Assembly (NCBI RefSeq): GCF_029625295.1
Contig: NZ_CP121112.1
Coordinates: 1,736,001 to 1,800,000 of the forward strand
Reading direction: 5' to 3'
From: Flavobacterium gyeonganense
Lineage (GTDB): Bacteria > Bacteroidota > Bacteroidia > Flavobacteriales > Flavobacteriaceae
DNA: 64,000 bases
Part shown: positions 29,049-38,772 of the stretch, piece after piece
Numbering within the stretch: the stretch's first letter is position 1
Layout of the letters: every line of letters begins with the position of its first letter
Program-made: the position numbers and the translations under genes
Notes under the pieces: generated by a model
The model's input: only the letters and a program-made list of their open reading frames with translations
Told to the model about the DNA's origin: nothing
Database searches by the model: none

Positions 29049-29912
29049 ATGGATACAAAAGAGCTTTTAAAAAAAGTACGGAAAATAGAAATCAAAACCA
29101 AAAGACTGAGCAATCACATCTTTTCAGGAGAATACCATTCTTCATTTAAAGGGCGCGGGATGACTTTTAGCGAGGTACGCCAATACCAATATGGCGATGA
29201 TATTCGTAACATCGATTGGAATGTAACCGCACGCTATAACGAAGCCCACGTAAAAGTTTTTGAAGAAGAACGCGAGCTGACTATGGTTTTAATGGTAGAC
29301 ATTTCGGGTTCTGAAGGTTTTGGTTCAAAAAGTCAGTTTAAAAAAGACATCGTAACTGAAATTGCTGCAACGATGGCTTTTTCCGCTACACAAAATAACG
29401 ACAAGATTGGATTAATATTGTTTTCTGATAATGTTGAATTATACATTCCGCCAAAAAAAGGGCGTTCGCACGTTTTGAGAATTATTCGTGAATTGATCGA
29501 ATTTGAACCAAAAAGCCAAAAAACAGATATCGCCCAAGCTTTAAAGTTTCTTTCAGGAACACAAAAAAAGAAAGCAATTGTTTTTATGATTTCAGATTTT
29601 ATGTCTGAAAATTATGAGCACACTTTAAAAATTGCTTCTAAAAAACATGATATTACAGGTGTTCGGGTTTACGATATCCGTGAAGAAAAAATCCCAAATT
29701 TAGGAATGGTAACGATGCTTGATGCGGAAACCGGAAAAATTCAGCTCGTAGATACCGGTTCTAAAAAAGTCCGAATGAATTATGAAAAACACTATCAGGA
29801 ACGTGTCAGCTACTTTAAGGAAATTTTCAGCAAATCCGGAGCTGGTGTCGTAAACACAAGAGTTGATGAAAATTACGTAACTAAATTACTGGGGTATTTC
29901 AAATCAAGATAA
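29049..29912 (+). CDS. DUF58 domain protein (Bat operon)
   Basis: Cytoplasmic DUF58/vWA-like protein always found with MoxR. Signature: GRGMTFSEVRQYQYGDDIRN followed by IDWNVTARYNEAHVKVFEEE, with the vWA-like motif MVDISGSEGFGS (about 84-95). 287 aa. Proposed to bridge the MoxR ATPase and the membrane vWA proteins; the exact job is unknown. Codirectional with the genes on both sides. Confidence 0.9.
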   Translation: MDTKELLKKVRKIEIKTKRLSNHIFSGEYHSSFKGRGMTFSEVRQYQYGDDIRNIDWNVTARYNEAHVKVFEEERELTMVLMVDISGSEGFGSKSQFKKDIVTEIAATMAFSATQNNDKIGLILFSDNVELYIPPKKGRSHVLRIIRELIEFEPKSQKTDIAQALKFLSGTQKKKAIVFMISDFMSENYEHTLKIASKKHDITGVRVYDIREEKIPNLGMVTMLDAETGKIQLVDTGSKKVRMNYEKHYQERVSYFKEIFSKSGAGVVNTRVDENYVTKLLGYFKSR

Positions 29913-30038
29913 TTTTAGATTATCAGAGATCTTAGTTTGTTAGAATATTAGATTAATTTGAAGAATAATCGAAAATAAATCGCTTAAGCTGAATCTGTTT
30001 TAAGCTTCATTTTAGACTAAAATCTGAAATCAAATCAA

Positions 30039-31671
30039 ATGAAATTAAAATTTTACATATTTCTATTTTTACTTTCCTCAACTGTTTTTGCACAAAATAA
30101 GCAGATTGAAACCAGTATCGATACTACAAAAAATAAAATTGGCGCCGAGTTTAAGCTAACGCTTAAAACGATCGTAAGTTCAAAATCTAAAGTTGTATTT
30201 CCTGCTTTAAAAAACATTGGTCCATTAGAAGTGATTCAATCGTACCCAATTGACACCGTTAAAAAAGACGGCACTTATGAGCTTATCAAAAAATATGGCT
30301 TGACACAATTTGATTCCGGAAGATATGTTATTCCGCCAGTTAAGATTCTGATTGATAAAAAGCCTCATTTAAGCGATCCGGTTTCAGTTGAAGTAGCCAG
30401 TGTGAAAGTGGATACTCTACAGCAAAAAATGTATGATATTAAAGATATCTCAACTGTTGAAAACGGTATTGGAGACTGGTGGATTTATCTTTTGATTGTA
30501 GTTCTGATTATAGGAATTGGTGTTTTCGTTTATTGGTATATGAAAAAACACCAAAAGAAAAAATTGAAGAAGAAGTTTATAAAACGCCTATTGAAAAAGC
30601 GACAAGCTTATTAAACAATCTTGAGAAAAAAGAACTTTGGCAAAAAGGCGAAGTAAAAGAATATTATAGTGAACTGACTGATATTGCCCGTAATTATATA
30701 GAAGAAGCAATTCAGATTCCGGCAATGGAAAGCACAACTTCTGAACTGATTCAGGGTCTTAAAACGGCTTCTGCCAAAAAGAAAATGAGCCTTACTCCCG
30801 AAACTGTTGAAAATCTGGAACGTGTTTTAAGACAGGCAGATTTGGTGAAATTTGCAAAATCAAAACCATTAGAGTTTGAAATTACTGAAGACAGAAATAA
30901 GATTCAAAAAGCAATTTTAACGCTGGATAATGCTATCCCTACAGAAGTTCCTGTTGAGGAAGAAGATCAATTATTAAACGAAGCCCAAAAACAAAAACAA
31001 ATTCAGCTTCAGTTAAAGAAAAAAGAAATAAACGTATTGCAATTGCTGCTGCAACTGTAGTTTTTTTACTTACTGCAACCACTACTTATTTCGTTGTCAC
31101 TAAAGGCTTTAATTATGTAAAAGACAATATAATTGGACACCCAACCAAAGAATTACTGGAAGGGGAATGGATAAAAAGCGAGTACGGCAATCCTGGTGTT
31201 TTAATTGAAACCCCAAGGGTTTTACAACGACTTGATACTCAAAAAGTATTACCAAAAGAGGCTATGGCCCTTATAAAGGAAATGCAGCTTTTTGGTTACG
31301 GAAGTTTACTTGATAATTTTTATATAACGGTTTCTACAGCTAAATTTAAAAACCCTACAGAAATTGATTTATCAAAAGCCCTTGAAGGCAATTTAAAAAT
31401 AATCGAAGCTCAGGGTGCCAGAAATATGATTACAAAACAAGAAGATTTTGAAACTAAAGAAGGCATTACGGGAATAAAAGGGTACGGAACTTTTACCTTT
31501 ATTAATGAAAACCTGAAAACAAGCGCTAAACTTTACTACGAAGTCCTGATGTTTAAACAAGATGGCGGATTACAGCAAATTGCTATATTCCATGAAGAAG
31601 GAGATACGTATGCTAATGATATTTCGGATAGAATTTTAAATTCTGTTGAACTTAAAAGAGCAAGCAACTAA
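30039..31671 (+). CDS. Bat-operon membrane protein, two frameshifts
   Basis: Signal peptide MKLKFYIFLFLLSSTVFAQ, a beta-rich periplasmic region like the BatD N-terminus, TM1 (about 148-168, WWIYLLIVVLIIGIGVFVYWYM), then a cytoplasmic helical part (EEEVYKTPIEKATSLLNNLE) resembling DUF4381. Two A6 runs, 30543-30548 and 31019-31024, each appear one A short. Restoring them gives MKKTPKEKIEEEVYKTP and KKRNKRIAIAAATVVFLLTA (TM2), then a periplasmic tail to 31671. The restored gene is 545 codons. The last codon overlaps the batA start (TAATG), so translational coupling is likely. Function unknown. Confidence 0.75.
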
Positions 31672-32672
31672 TGGAAAAAATAACTTTTTTAAATCCGGAA
31701 TTTTTTTGGCTGTTTTTATTAATCCCAATTGCAATAGGATGGTTTTTCTGGAAACGCAATCAGCAATCGGCTACTTTAAAAATGAGTTCAACTCAGGGTT
31801 TTAAAAACAGCGAATCACTATTAACAAAATTAAAACCTTGTTTGTATGTTTTCAGGATTATCGCTCTGTGTTCTCTGATTGTGGCTTTAGCAAGACCGAG
31901 AACTGTTGACATCAGCAACGAAACTAAAACAACGAAAGGGATTGATATTGTAATGGCAATTGACGTTTCGGGAAGTATGCTTGCAAAAGATTTAAAGCCC
32001 AACCGTATGGAAGCTTTAAAAAGAGTTGCGGCTGATTTTGTTAACGAAAGACCAAACGACAGAATCGGAATTGTTTTATATGCCTCTGAAGCCTACACTA
32101 AAACACCTGTTACCAGCGATAAAGCCATCATTTTAGAAGCTATTAAGGAGATCAAATACGATAATGTATTACAGGATGGTACCGGAATTGGGATGGGACT
32201 TGCAACGGCTGTAAACCGACTTAAGGACAGTAAAGCAAAAAGCAGGGTGATTATTCTTTTGACAGATGGTGTAAATAATGCGGGATTCATTGAGCCGGAA
32301 ACAGCTTCTGACATTGCAAAGCAATATGGGATAAAAGTATATACTATTGGAATCGGGACTAACGGAATGGCTGAATTTCCTTATGCATATGCCCCAAACG
32401 GCGGTTTCTTGTTTAAAATGCAAAAAGTAGAAATTGATGAACAGTTACTGAAAGGTATCGCCAAAAAAACGGATGGAACCTATTTTAGAGCCACCAGTAA
32501 TGATAAACTGGCTGAAATATACAACTCAATAAACAAATTAGAAACTACTGAAATTCAGGAATTAAAATTCTACGATTACGATGAAAAATACAGGTTTTTT
32601 GTTTTGTTATCAGGAATATTATTGTTGTTGGAAGTGGGTTTAAGAAACACTGTTTACAGAAGCTTCATTTAA
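31671..32672 (+). CDS. batA: BatA, von Willebrand factor A membrane protein
   Basis: Aerotolerance operon protein with two N-terminal TM segments (about 9-25 and 57-75), a vWA domain and a C-terminal TM. A full MIDAS metal site: DVSGSMLAKDL (about 96-106), the Thr in ASEAYTKTPVT, and LTDGVNNAG. 333 aa. Stop/start overlap with the gene before it. Thought to work with MoxR and BatB; the target is unknown. Confidence 0.9.
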   Translation: MEKITFLNPEFFWLFLLIPIAIGWFFWKRNQQSATLKMSSTQGFKNSESLLTKLKPCLYVFRIIALCSLIVALARPRTVDISNETKTTKGIDIVMAIDVSGSMLAKDLKPNRMEALKRVAADFVNERPNDRIGIVLYASEAYTKTPVTSDKAIILEAIKEIKYDNVLQDGTGIGMGLATAVNRLKDSKAKSRVIILLTDGVNNAGFIEPETASDIAKQYGIKVYTIGIGTNGMAEFPYAYAPNGGFLFKMQKVEIDEQLLKGIAKKTDGTYFRATSNDKLAEIYNSINKLETTEIQELKFYDYDEKYRFFVLLSGILLLLEVGLRNTVYRSFI

Positions 32673-32689
32673 TTTTGAAAAAATTAAAA

Positions 32690-32755
32690 AATCCCAAAAA
32701 TGAAATTCCAAAAAACAAATTGGAATTTGGAATTTTTAAAATTGGAATTTAAAAA
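32690..32755. repeat. TTGGAATTTGGAATTT-type intergenic repeat
   Basis: Between batA and batB: TGAAATTCCAAAAAACAAAT then TTGGAATTTGGAATTTTT and TTGGAATTT again. The same unit is at 7092-7147 and 38636-38752. It can form a hairpin in the Bat mRNA. Confidence 0.6.
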
Positions 32756-32760
32756 CATTT

Positions 32761-33795
32761 ATGGAACTAGACGAAAAAAAATATTTATATCTATTATTTC
32801 TCATCCCGATTGTGGCATGTATTTTTCTTTTTAATCTGTATTGGAAAAGAAAAAAACAGCGTGAGTTTGGTGATTTGGAAATGGTAAAAAAACTAAGCCC
32901 GGAACGTTCTGTTTTTAAACCGGTTTTAAAGTTAGTATTATTTCTTTTTGCATTAGCCTTTCTGATTATTGGACTGGTTAATCCAAAAATTGGAACCAAG
33001 ATGGAAACTGTAAAACGTGAAGGAATTGATATTGTTTTTGCTGTTGACGTTTCAAAAAGTATGCTGGCTGAGGATGTTGCACCGAGCCGTTTAGAAAAAA
33101 GCAAACAATTGGTTTCTCAGATTATCAATAATTTAGGCAGCGACAGGATCGGAATTGTAGCTTATGCCGGAAGCGCTTTCCCAGTCTTACCAATTACAAC
33201 AGATTACGGTGTCGCTAAAATGTTTCTGCAAAGTATGAATCCCGGAATGGTGTCATCACAAGGGACCTCACTTGACGAAGCGATTAAATTATCAGCAACC
33301 TATTTCGATGAAAAAAGTAAAACCAGCAAACTTTTAATCCTTATTTCTGATGGAGAAGATCACTCTGAAGGTGCTGAAGCAGCTGCAGATGAAGCCAATA
33401 AAATTGGAATGAAAATCATTACTATTGGTGTTGGAACAGAAAAAGGAGCCACAATTCCGTTGAAGGAAAACGGTGTAGTCAGAAGTTATCAGAAAGACCA
33501 AAATGGTGAAACAGTTATTACAAAACTAAATCAGGAAGGTTTAAGAGCAATTGCAAAAGCAACCAAAGGCGGGTATGTTTATGGAGGAAGTACAAAAGAA
33601 GTACTGGAATATGTAAAAAATGCCTTGAATAATATTCAGAAAACTGAGTTTGAAGCAACACAAATGGCAGAGTTTCAATCGCAGTTTCAATGGTTTTTAG
33701 GCTTTGCCTTTTTCCTGTTATTTCTGGATATCTTTTTATTGGAAAGAAAAACAAACTGGATAAACGAGTTGAATTTATTTAACGAAAAGAAATAA
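32761..33795 (+). CDS. batB: BatB, von Willebrand factor A membrane protein
   Basis: Paralogue of BatA with the same layout: N-terminal TM segments (about 8-25 and 55-75), vWA domain with MIDAS DVSKSMLAEDVAPSR and SDGEDHSEG, and a C-terminal TM near WFLGFAFFLLFLDIFLLE. 344 aa. The Ser/Lys in DVSKS replaces the common DVSGS but keeps the DxSxS ligands. Follows batA by 88 bases filled by a repeat. Confidence 0.9.
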   Translation: MELDEKKYLYLLFLIPIVACIFLFNLYWKRKKQREFGDLEMVKKLSPERSVFKPVLKLVLFLFALAFLIIGLVNPKIGTKMETVKREGIDIVFAVDVSKSMLAEDVAPSRLEKSKQLVSQIINNLGSDRIGIVAYAGSAFPVLPITTDYGVAKMFLQSMNPGMVSSQGTSLDEAIKLSATYFDEKSKTSKLLILISDGEDHSEGAEAAADEANKIGMKIITIGVGTEKGATIPLKENGVVRSYQKDQNGETVITKLNQEGLRAIAKATKGGYVYGGSTKEVLEYVKNALNNIQKTEFEATQMAEFQSQFQWFLGFAFFLLFLDIFLLERKTNWINELNLFNEKK

Positions 33796-33835
33796 TTGTT
33801 CTGACAAATCGGGAGCAAAAAAATAAAAACACAGA

Positions 33836-34601
33836 ATGAAAAATTTACTTCTTTATATATTACTAACCTTTTCTTTGGCAGTTTCTGCTCAGGAAAAAGA
33901 CAAAACATTGCCTGAAGCCAATGAAGAATATAAACAGAATAAATTTGTTGATGCAGAGGCAAATTACAGGATTTCACAATCAAAATTTCCTAAAAAAGCT
34001 ACAGCTTCTTATAATTTAGGAAATACAATTTACAAACAAAACCAGGCATCAGAAGCAAAATATGCTTATGCAAAGGCAATTAAAAATGCCAAAACCAGAC
34101 CTGAAAAACACAAAGCTTTCCATAATTTAGGAAATGTTTTTATGAAAGAAAAAGATTATACTCAGGCTGTTGAAGCTTATAAAAACGCTTTGCGTAACGA
34201 CCCTACTGATGATGAGACACGTTACAATTATGCTTTAGCCAAACAAAAACTAAAAGAAAACCCTCCGAAAAACGACAAGAATAAGGACAAGGATAAAAAG
34301 AACGATAAAAAAGACGATCAGAAAAAGGACAGCGACAATAAAGATAAAAAAGACGGCAAAGACGATCAGAAAAAAGACGACAAAGGCGATAAGGACAAAG
34401 ATAAAAAAGACGGTAAAAACGATCCCAAAAAAGATGATAAATCAAACCAGAACGGAGAGCCAAAACCTATGCCGGGAGGAATTTCAAAAGATCGTGTCCA
34501 GAATTTATTAGATGCTGTGAATAATGAAGAAAAAAATTCAGGATAAAGTTAATGCCCAAAAAGTAAAAGGAAGTCCTAAAAAAGCAGAAAAAGACTGGTA
34601 G
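33836..34601 (+). CDS. batC: BatC, TPR protein with charged tail, frameshifted end
   Basis: Signal peptide (MKNLLLYILLTFSLAVSAQ), then three TPR-type repeats (about 25-125), e.g. ASYNLGNTIYKQNQASEAKY. A strongly charged Lys/Asp tail follows (NDKNKDKDKKNDKKDD and similar, about 145-205). An A7 run at 34530-34536 lacks one A. With it restored, the end reads NEEKKIQDKVNAQKVKGSPK ... KDW, stop at 34601, 255 aa, as in relatives. As read, it ends early at 34546. Probably periplasmic, a partner of the vWA proteins. Confidence 0.82.
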
Positions 34602-34742
34602 AATTGTTATTGTTTTTGGTTAATTGTTTTTCTGATTTAATAAAAACAGTTTACCATTTCATCTAAATTAAAAGAATAAACTTTTAGAAGATAACAGAAA
34701 CTATAAACTACTAACAACAAACAAAAATTGATTAAACAAGTA

Positions 34743-36491
34743 ATGAAAAGATATTTAATTCTATTACTATTCACTTTTCAGGGACTTATGGCTCAGGTTC
34801 AGTTTGAAGCCAGGGTAAGCAAGAATACGCTTGGAGTTAACGAAAGACTCCGTATTGACTTTATCATGAATGTTGATGGGGATAACTTTGACCAGCCTTC
34901 TTTTGAAGGTTTCAGGATTGTAGGAGGGCCAAGCCAGCAGATAAGTCAGTCATGGGTAAATGGAAGAAGTTCATTTCAGAAAATTTATTCTTATTTTTTG
35001 CTGCCGAATCAAAAAGGTACATTTACCATCAAACAGGCTTCAATTGAATATAATGGGCAGGTTTATAAAACATCTCCCATAAAAATAACGGTTACCAATG
35101 CAGTTCCACAAGAAAGAGATCCAAATTCACAACAACAGCATCAAGGGGGCGGAAATGAGATACTGAATCTGATTGCGGAAATTTCCAAAACGAATCCTTA
35201 TATAAATGAACCTATTACAGTGGTTTATAAATTATATTTTAATGGTATTGGTGTAACAGGATTTAAAGAACTGGCTAAACCTAAATACAAAGACTTTTGG
35301 AATCAAAATATTGACATCAAACAGCTTCAAATTGAAGAGGGAATGTACAAAGGTGAACGCTCTTACTTTGTAGTCCTTAAAAAAACGATTTTATACCCTC
35401 AAAAATCAGGAAAACTTACTATTGAACCGCTTTCTTTAGACATAGGAATTCAGGTACCAAGAGGCCGGAACATGTTTGGTCAGATGATGCTGGATGACGC
35501 AAACAAAACCGTTTCTGCCGGAGCCAAAACAATCAATGTAAGAGCACTTCCTGAGGCAAATAAACCTATTGGTTTTACCGGAGCTGTAGGTAAATTTGAT
35601 TTTACCGTTACCCCATCAAAAACTACCTTAAAAAGTGGAGAAAGCCTTGATTTGATTGTTAGTGCAAACGGAACAGGTAACATGAAACTATTTACCTTGC
35701 CAAAACCAGTTGTACCTAATGCATTAGAAATGTATGATCCGGTTCATGACGAAAAAGTAAATACATCACTTGCAGGAATGTCTGGAAAAATTTCGGACAA
35801 ATATACCATCATACCTCAATTTAAAGGAAAGTATGCTATAAAACCAATGGAATTCTCGTATTTTGATTTGAATTCCGGAAGCTATAAAACCATAACTTCT
35901 CCTGAAATCATGATTGATGTTTTGGATGGTCCTGTTCAGGCTGAAGCAGTGGCCTCACATACATCTAAAAATGTGATTACAAAATCAGAGCAATTTAAAT
36001 ATATCAAACCAAAAACGGTTTTAGTTTCGACTGCAAAAGATGATTTTTACGGCTCCGATTTATATTACAGTTTATTGTTACTGCCTTTTGTCATTTTACC
36101 AATTATTGTAATTGCCAAGAAGAAAAAAGAGGCAATCGATAGTGATGTTACCGGTAACAGAATTAAAATGAATAACAAACTGGCGAAGAAATATTTGTCT
36201 GAAGCCAAGAAACAGCTTAATAATAAAGAACCTTTTTATATTGCCCTTGAAAAAGCAATGCATAATTTCCTGAAAGCCAAATTACACATTGAGACCTCAG
36301 AAATGAGCAAAGACAATATTCGCAAATTGCTGTTATCAAGAAGTGTAAATCCGGAAACGGTTCAGAACTTTATTAATTTGACCGAGAACTGCGAGTTTGC
36401 GAGATATGCACCTGCATCAGGCACATCTATCCAACAGGATTATGACAAAGCTGTTTTGATTATTTCGGAATTAGAAAAACAAATTATTTAA
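34743..36491 (+). CDS. batD: BatD, beta-rich membrane protein
   Basis: Signal peptide MKRYLILLLFTFQGLMAQ (start at 34743; the ATT five codons earlier is not used). Then repeated Ig-like beta domains of the BatD family, e.g. ARVSKNTLGVNERLRIDF and the classic FEGFRIVGGPSQQISQSW. One TM near 450-470 (LLLLPFVILPIIVIAKKKK) and a cytoplasmic helical tail. 582 aa. A 140-base gap from batC holds only AT-rich sequence. Confidence 0.9.
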   Translation: MKRYLILLLFTFQGLMAQVQFEARVSKNTLGVNERLRIDFIMNVDGDNFDQPSFEGFRIVGGPSQQISQSWVNGRSSFQKIYSYFLLPNQKGTFTIKQASIEYNGQVYKTSPIKITVTNAVPQERDPNSQQQHQGGGNEILNLIAEISKTNPYINEPITVVYKLYFNGIGVTGFKELAKPKYKDFWNQNIDIKQLQIEEGMYKGERSYFVVLKKTILYPQKSGKLTIEPLSLDIGIQVPRGRNMFGQMMLDDANKTVSAGAKTINVRALPEANKPIGFTGAVGKFDFTVTPSKTTLKSGESLDLIVSANGTGNMKLFTLPKPVVPNALEMYDPVHDEKVNTSLAGMSGKISDKYTIIPQFKGKYAIKPMEFSYFDLNSGSYKTITSPEIMIDVLDGPVQAEAVASHTSKNVITKSEQFKYIKPKTVLVSTAKDDFYGSDLYYSLLLLPFVILPIIVIAKKKKEAIDSDVTGNRIKMNNKLAKKYLSEAKKQLNNKEPFYIALEKAMHNFLKAKLHIETSEMSKDNIRKLLLSRSVNPETVQNFINLTENCEFARYAPASGTSIQQDYDKAVLIISELEKQII

Positions 36492-36532
36492 ACCTAACGT
36501 CAAAGTTTACGAAAGGTTAAAATTTACAGAAA

Positions 36533-37279
36533 ATGAAAAATATAGTATATCTCTTTTTATTAATCTCACAGGTTTTCTTTGCTCAGGGCAGTTTTGAAAA
36601 AGCAAATGCCTTATATCAAAAGGGAAAATACCAGGAAGCAGCACAAACTTATGAAAGCATTATTAAGGATGAAAAACAACACTCTGCCGAGTTGTATTTT
36701 AACTTAGGGAATTGTTATTACAAACTTAATAAAGTGGCCCTTTCGATTTATAATTATGAAAAGGCTCTTGTCCTGAAACCACATGATGCTGAAACTTTAA
36801 ACAATCTCAAATTTGCCAAAAAACTCACAATAGACGAAATTAAAGAAGTCCCAAAGGTTGGTTTTGCAAAGCTGGTTCAGAATTTTACAGGTATTTTTAA
36901 TTACAATACATGGGCTTGGATTTCGGTAGGAATTGCATTTGCTTTTCTGCTTAGTTTTATTGGCTATTATTTTTCACAGCTTACACTTTCCAAAAGAATC
37001 TATTTTATCGGAATGTTTATTTTACTGTTTGCCTTATTATTAAGTGTTTCAGCAGGAATAACTGAAAAAGATCATTATAATAATGATCGTCCTGCAATCG
37101 TTTTTGCTGAAATGACAGAAGTACGAAGTGAACCTCAAAAAGGAGCATCAAGTATTTTCTTATTGCACGAAGGTGCTAAGGTTTATGTAACCGAATCCCT
37201 TGAAAACTGGAAAAAAATTGAATTGACGGATGGCACCGAAGGCTGGATTGATGCTTCTGCTATAAAAGAAGTAAAATAG
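36533..37279 (+). CDS. batE: BatE, TPR plus SH3 membrane protein
   Basis: Last gene of the Bat operon. Signal peptide (MKNIVYLFLLISQVFFAQ), two TPR repeats (about 20-95), two TM segments (about 125-145 and 155-172) and a C-terminal SH3-like domain (EVRSEPQKGASSIFLLHEGA ... WKKIELTDGTEGWID). 248 aa. Followed directly by a bidirectional terminator. Confidence 0.9.
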   Translation: MKNIVYLFLLISQVFFAQGSFEKANALYQKGKYQEAAQTYESIIKDEKQHSAELYFNLGNCYYKLNKVALSIYNYEKALVLKPHDAETLNNLKFAKKLTIDEIKEVPKVGFAKLVQNFTGIFNYNTWAWISVGIAFAFLLSFIGYYFSQLTLSKRIYFIGMFILLFALLLSVSAGITEKDHYNNDRPAIVFAEMTEVRSEPQKGASSIFLLHEGAKVYVTESLENWKKIELTDGTEGWIDASAIKEVK

Positions 37280-37288
37280 AAAATTATT

Positions 37289-37335
37289 ATACAAAAAGAG
37301 TCCGCTTCTGCGATAGAAACGAACTCTTTTTGTAT
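37289..37335. terminator. Bidirectional terminator between batE and gpsA
   Basis: A 13-bp stem (ATACAAAAAGAGT, 37289-37301, with 37323-37335) and a 21-nt loop, with A/T runs on both sides, between convergent genes. It can serve both. Confidence 0.8.
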
Positions 37336-37354
37336 ATCTTGAACTTTTTAATTC

Positions 37355-38350
37355 TTAATCTAAAGATTCTGTTAGTTTTTTGAAAACAGTCTTGGCATTC
37401 TTTCCTTCATACAATACTGCATAAACCGCATCAATAATTGGTGTTTTGGCACCATAACCCTGATTTAATTTATAAGCGCTTTTAGTTGCATAATATCCTT
37501 CGGCAACCATACTCATTTCCATCATAGCACTTTTTACAGTATACCCTTTTCCGATCATATTGCCGAACATTCGGTTTCTTGAAAATACAGAGTATCCTGT
37601 TACCAGTAAATCCCCCAAATAAGCAGAATCATTGATATTTCGTTTCATTCTGTGTACTTTCTTGATAAATTTTCGCATCTCACGGATTCCGTTGCTCATC
37701 AATACAGACTGAAAATTATCGCCATATCCCAGACCATGTGCAATTCCGGCAGCTATTGCATAAATATTTTTCAGCATTGCCGCATATTCAGTTCCGATGA
37801 TATCATCTGAAATTTTAGCCTTTATATAATTACTGGATAAGGATTTTGCAACTGTACAGGCTTTCTCCGGATCACCGCAGGCAATCGTTAAATATGAAAG
37901 TCTTTCTAAAGCTACTTCCTCAGCATGACAGGGTCCTGTAATAACCCCTATATTGTAGTATGGAATATCGTACTGAATGTGAAAATGTTCACCCACAATC
38001 AAACTTGTCTCAGGAACAATTCCTTTAATGGCTGAAAAGATAATTTTATTTTCAAGAGAAACTGTCAAATGTTCTAATTCAGCATTTAAAAAAGCAGAAG
38101 GAATTGCAAAAATAAGGTAATCTGCATATTCAATCGCTTCGTTTATATCGTTGGTTAATTTAAGTTTATTGATATCAAACTCAACTGAACTCAAATAATT
38201 TGGATTATGCTTATATTTTAAAAGATGTTCTATCGCAGCATCATTTCGCATATACCACGAAATTTCATCCAGGTTCACACACAACATTTTTGCAATAGCT
38301 GTTGCCCAGCTCCCACCACCAATTACTGCAAATTTTAAATTTTGGCTCAT
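37355..38350 (-). CDS. gpsA: NAD(P)-dependent glycerol-3-phosphate dehydrogenase
   Basis: Makes sn-glycerol 3-phosphate from DHAP for phospholipid synthesis. N-terminal Rossmann FAVIGGGSWATAIAKML, the family motif SAIKGIVPET, the catalytic region EYAAMLKNIYAIAAGIAHGL with the conserved Lys, and DLLVTGYSVFSRNRMFG (GDLxxT/SRNRxxG). 331 aa, normal. Its own promoter lies at 38369-38400. Confidence 0.94.
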   Translation of the reverse strand: MSQNLKFAVIGGGSWATAIAKMLCVNLDEISWYMRNDAAIEHLLKYKHNPNYLSSVEFDINKLKLTNDINEAIEYADYLIFAIPSAFLNAELEHLTVSLENKIIFSAIKGIVPETSLIVGEHFHIQYDIPYYNIGVITGPCHAEEVALERLSYLTIACGDPEKACTVAKSLSSNYIKAKISDDIIGTEYAAMLKNIYAIAAGIAHGLGYGDNFQSVLMSNGIREMRKFIKKVHRMKRNINDSAYLGDLLVTGYSVFSRNRMFGNMIGKGYTVKSAMMEMSMVAEGYYATKSAYKLNQGYGAKTPIIDAVYAVLYEGKNAKTVFKKLTESLD

Positions 38351-38368
38351 TATTTTATTAATTTAAAG

Positions 38369-38400
38369 CAAAAGTACTTAATAATGCAGTAATATCACAA
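38369..38400 (-). promoter_or_regulatory. gpsA promoter
   Basis: On the minus strand TTG (38400-38398), 21 nt, TACTTTTG (38376-38369), 19 bases before the gpsA ATG. Fits the Bacteroidetes consensus. Confidence 0.7.
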
Positions 38401-38772
38401 AATGTGATTTAAGAATTTTTCAAAACAGCTTTAAATACAACATTTTTAAAAAATTTCGAAAAAATGAAAAATATTTCTCCTCCTATACAATAAAAAACAA
38501 ACAGTTACGTTGTAAACTACTATTAATTAGATTATTAAATGAATTTAGTAAGAATTGAGTTAGTTAGTTTTGTTTTAGTATTTTAAAAAGGCGTTCCTAA
38601 AAAAATTTAAGAACGCCTTTTTTTAATGCAAATTCCAAAATTTAAGCTCCAAATAACAATTTCTATTTATTGATATTAAATGGGTATTTCAACTTCAAAC
38701 AAAAATTCCAAACTCCAATAATTTAGGTTACTGTTGGAATTTGGAATTTAAAAAAACTTGAAATTTTATTTT
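38401..38772. repeat. Intergenic stretch with terminator and TTGGAATTT repeat
   Basis: About 370 bases without a gene. 38585-38622 is a strong hairpin (12-bp stem, AAAAAGGCGTTC arm, 14-nt loop) with T-runs on both strands; it can end the alcohol dehydrogenase transcript on the minus strand. 38636-38752 carries AAATTCCAAACTCCAATA-like arms matched by TTGGAATTTGGAATTT near 38733-38750, a third copy of this repeat family. 38401-38584 is AT-rich with nothing I can name, except a nine-codon ATG frame at 38464. Confidence 0.55.
38585..38622. terminator. Strong hairpin terminator
   Basis: Stem 38585-38596 with 38611-38622. On the plus strand T7 follows, on the minus strand T5. Downstream of the minus-strand alcohol dehydrogenase; the stronger plus-strand T-run has no obvious plus-strand gene before it. 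Confidence 0.7.

Noticed and set aside
30039..31671. Programmed ribosomal frameshifting in the split Bat gene (and porZ, batC)
   Set aside because: The breaks lie in A/T runs at unrelated positions in unrelated genes. They lack conserved slippery heptamers with downstream structure, and one-base repair gives standard family proteins. Consensus error is simpler.
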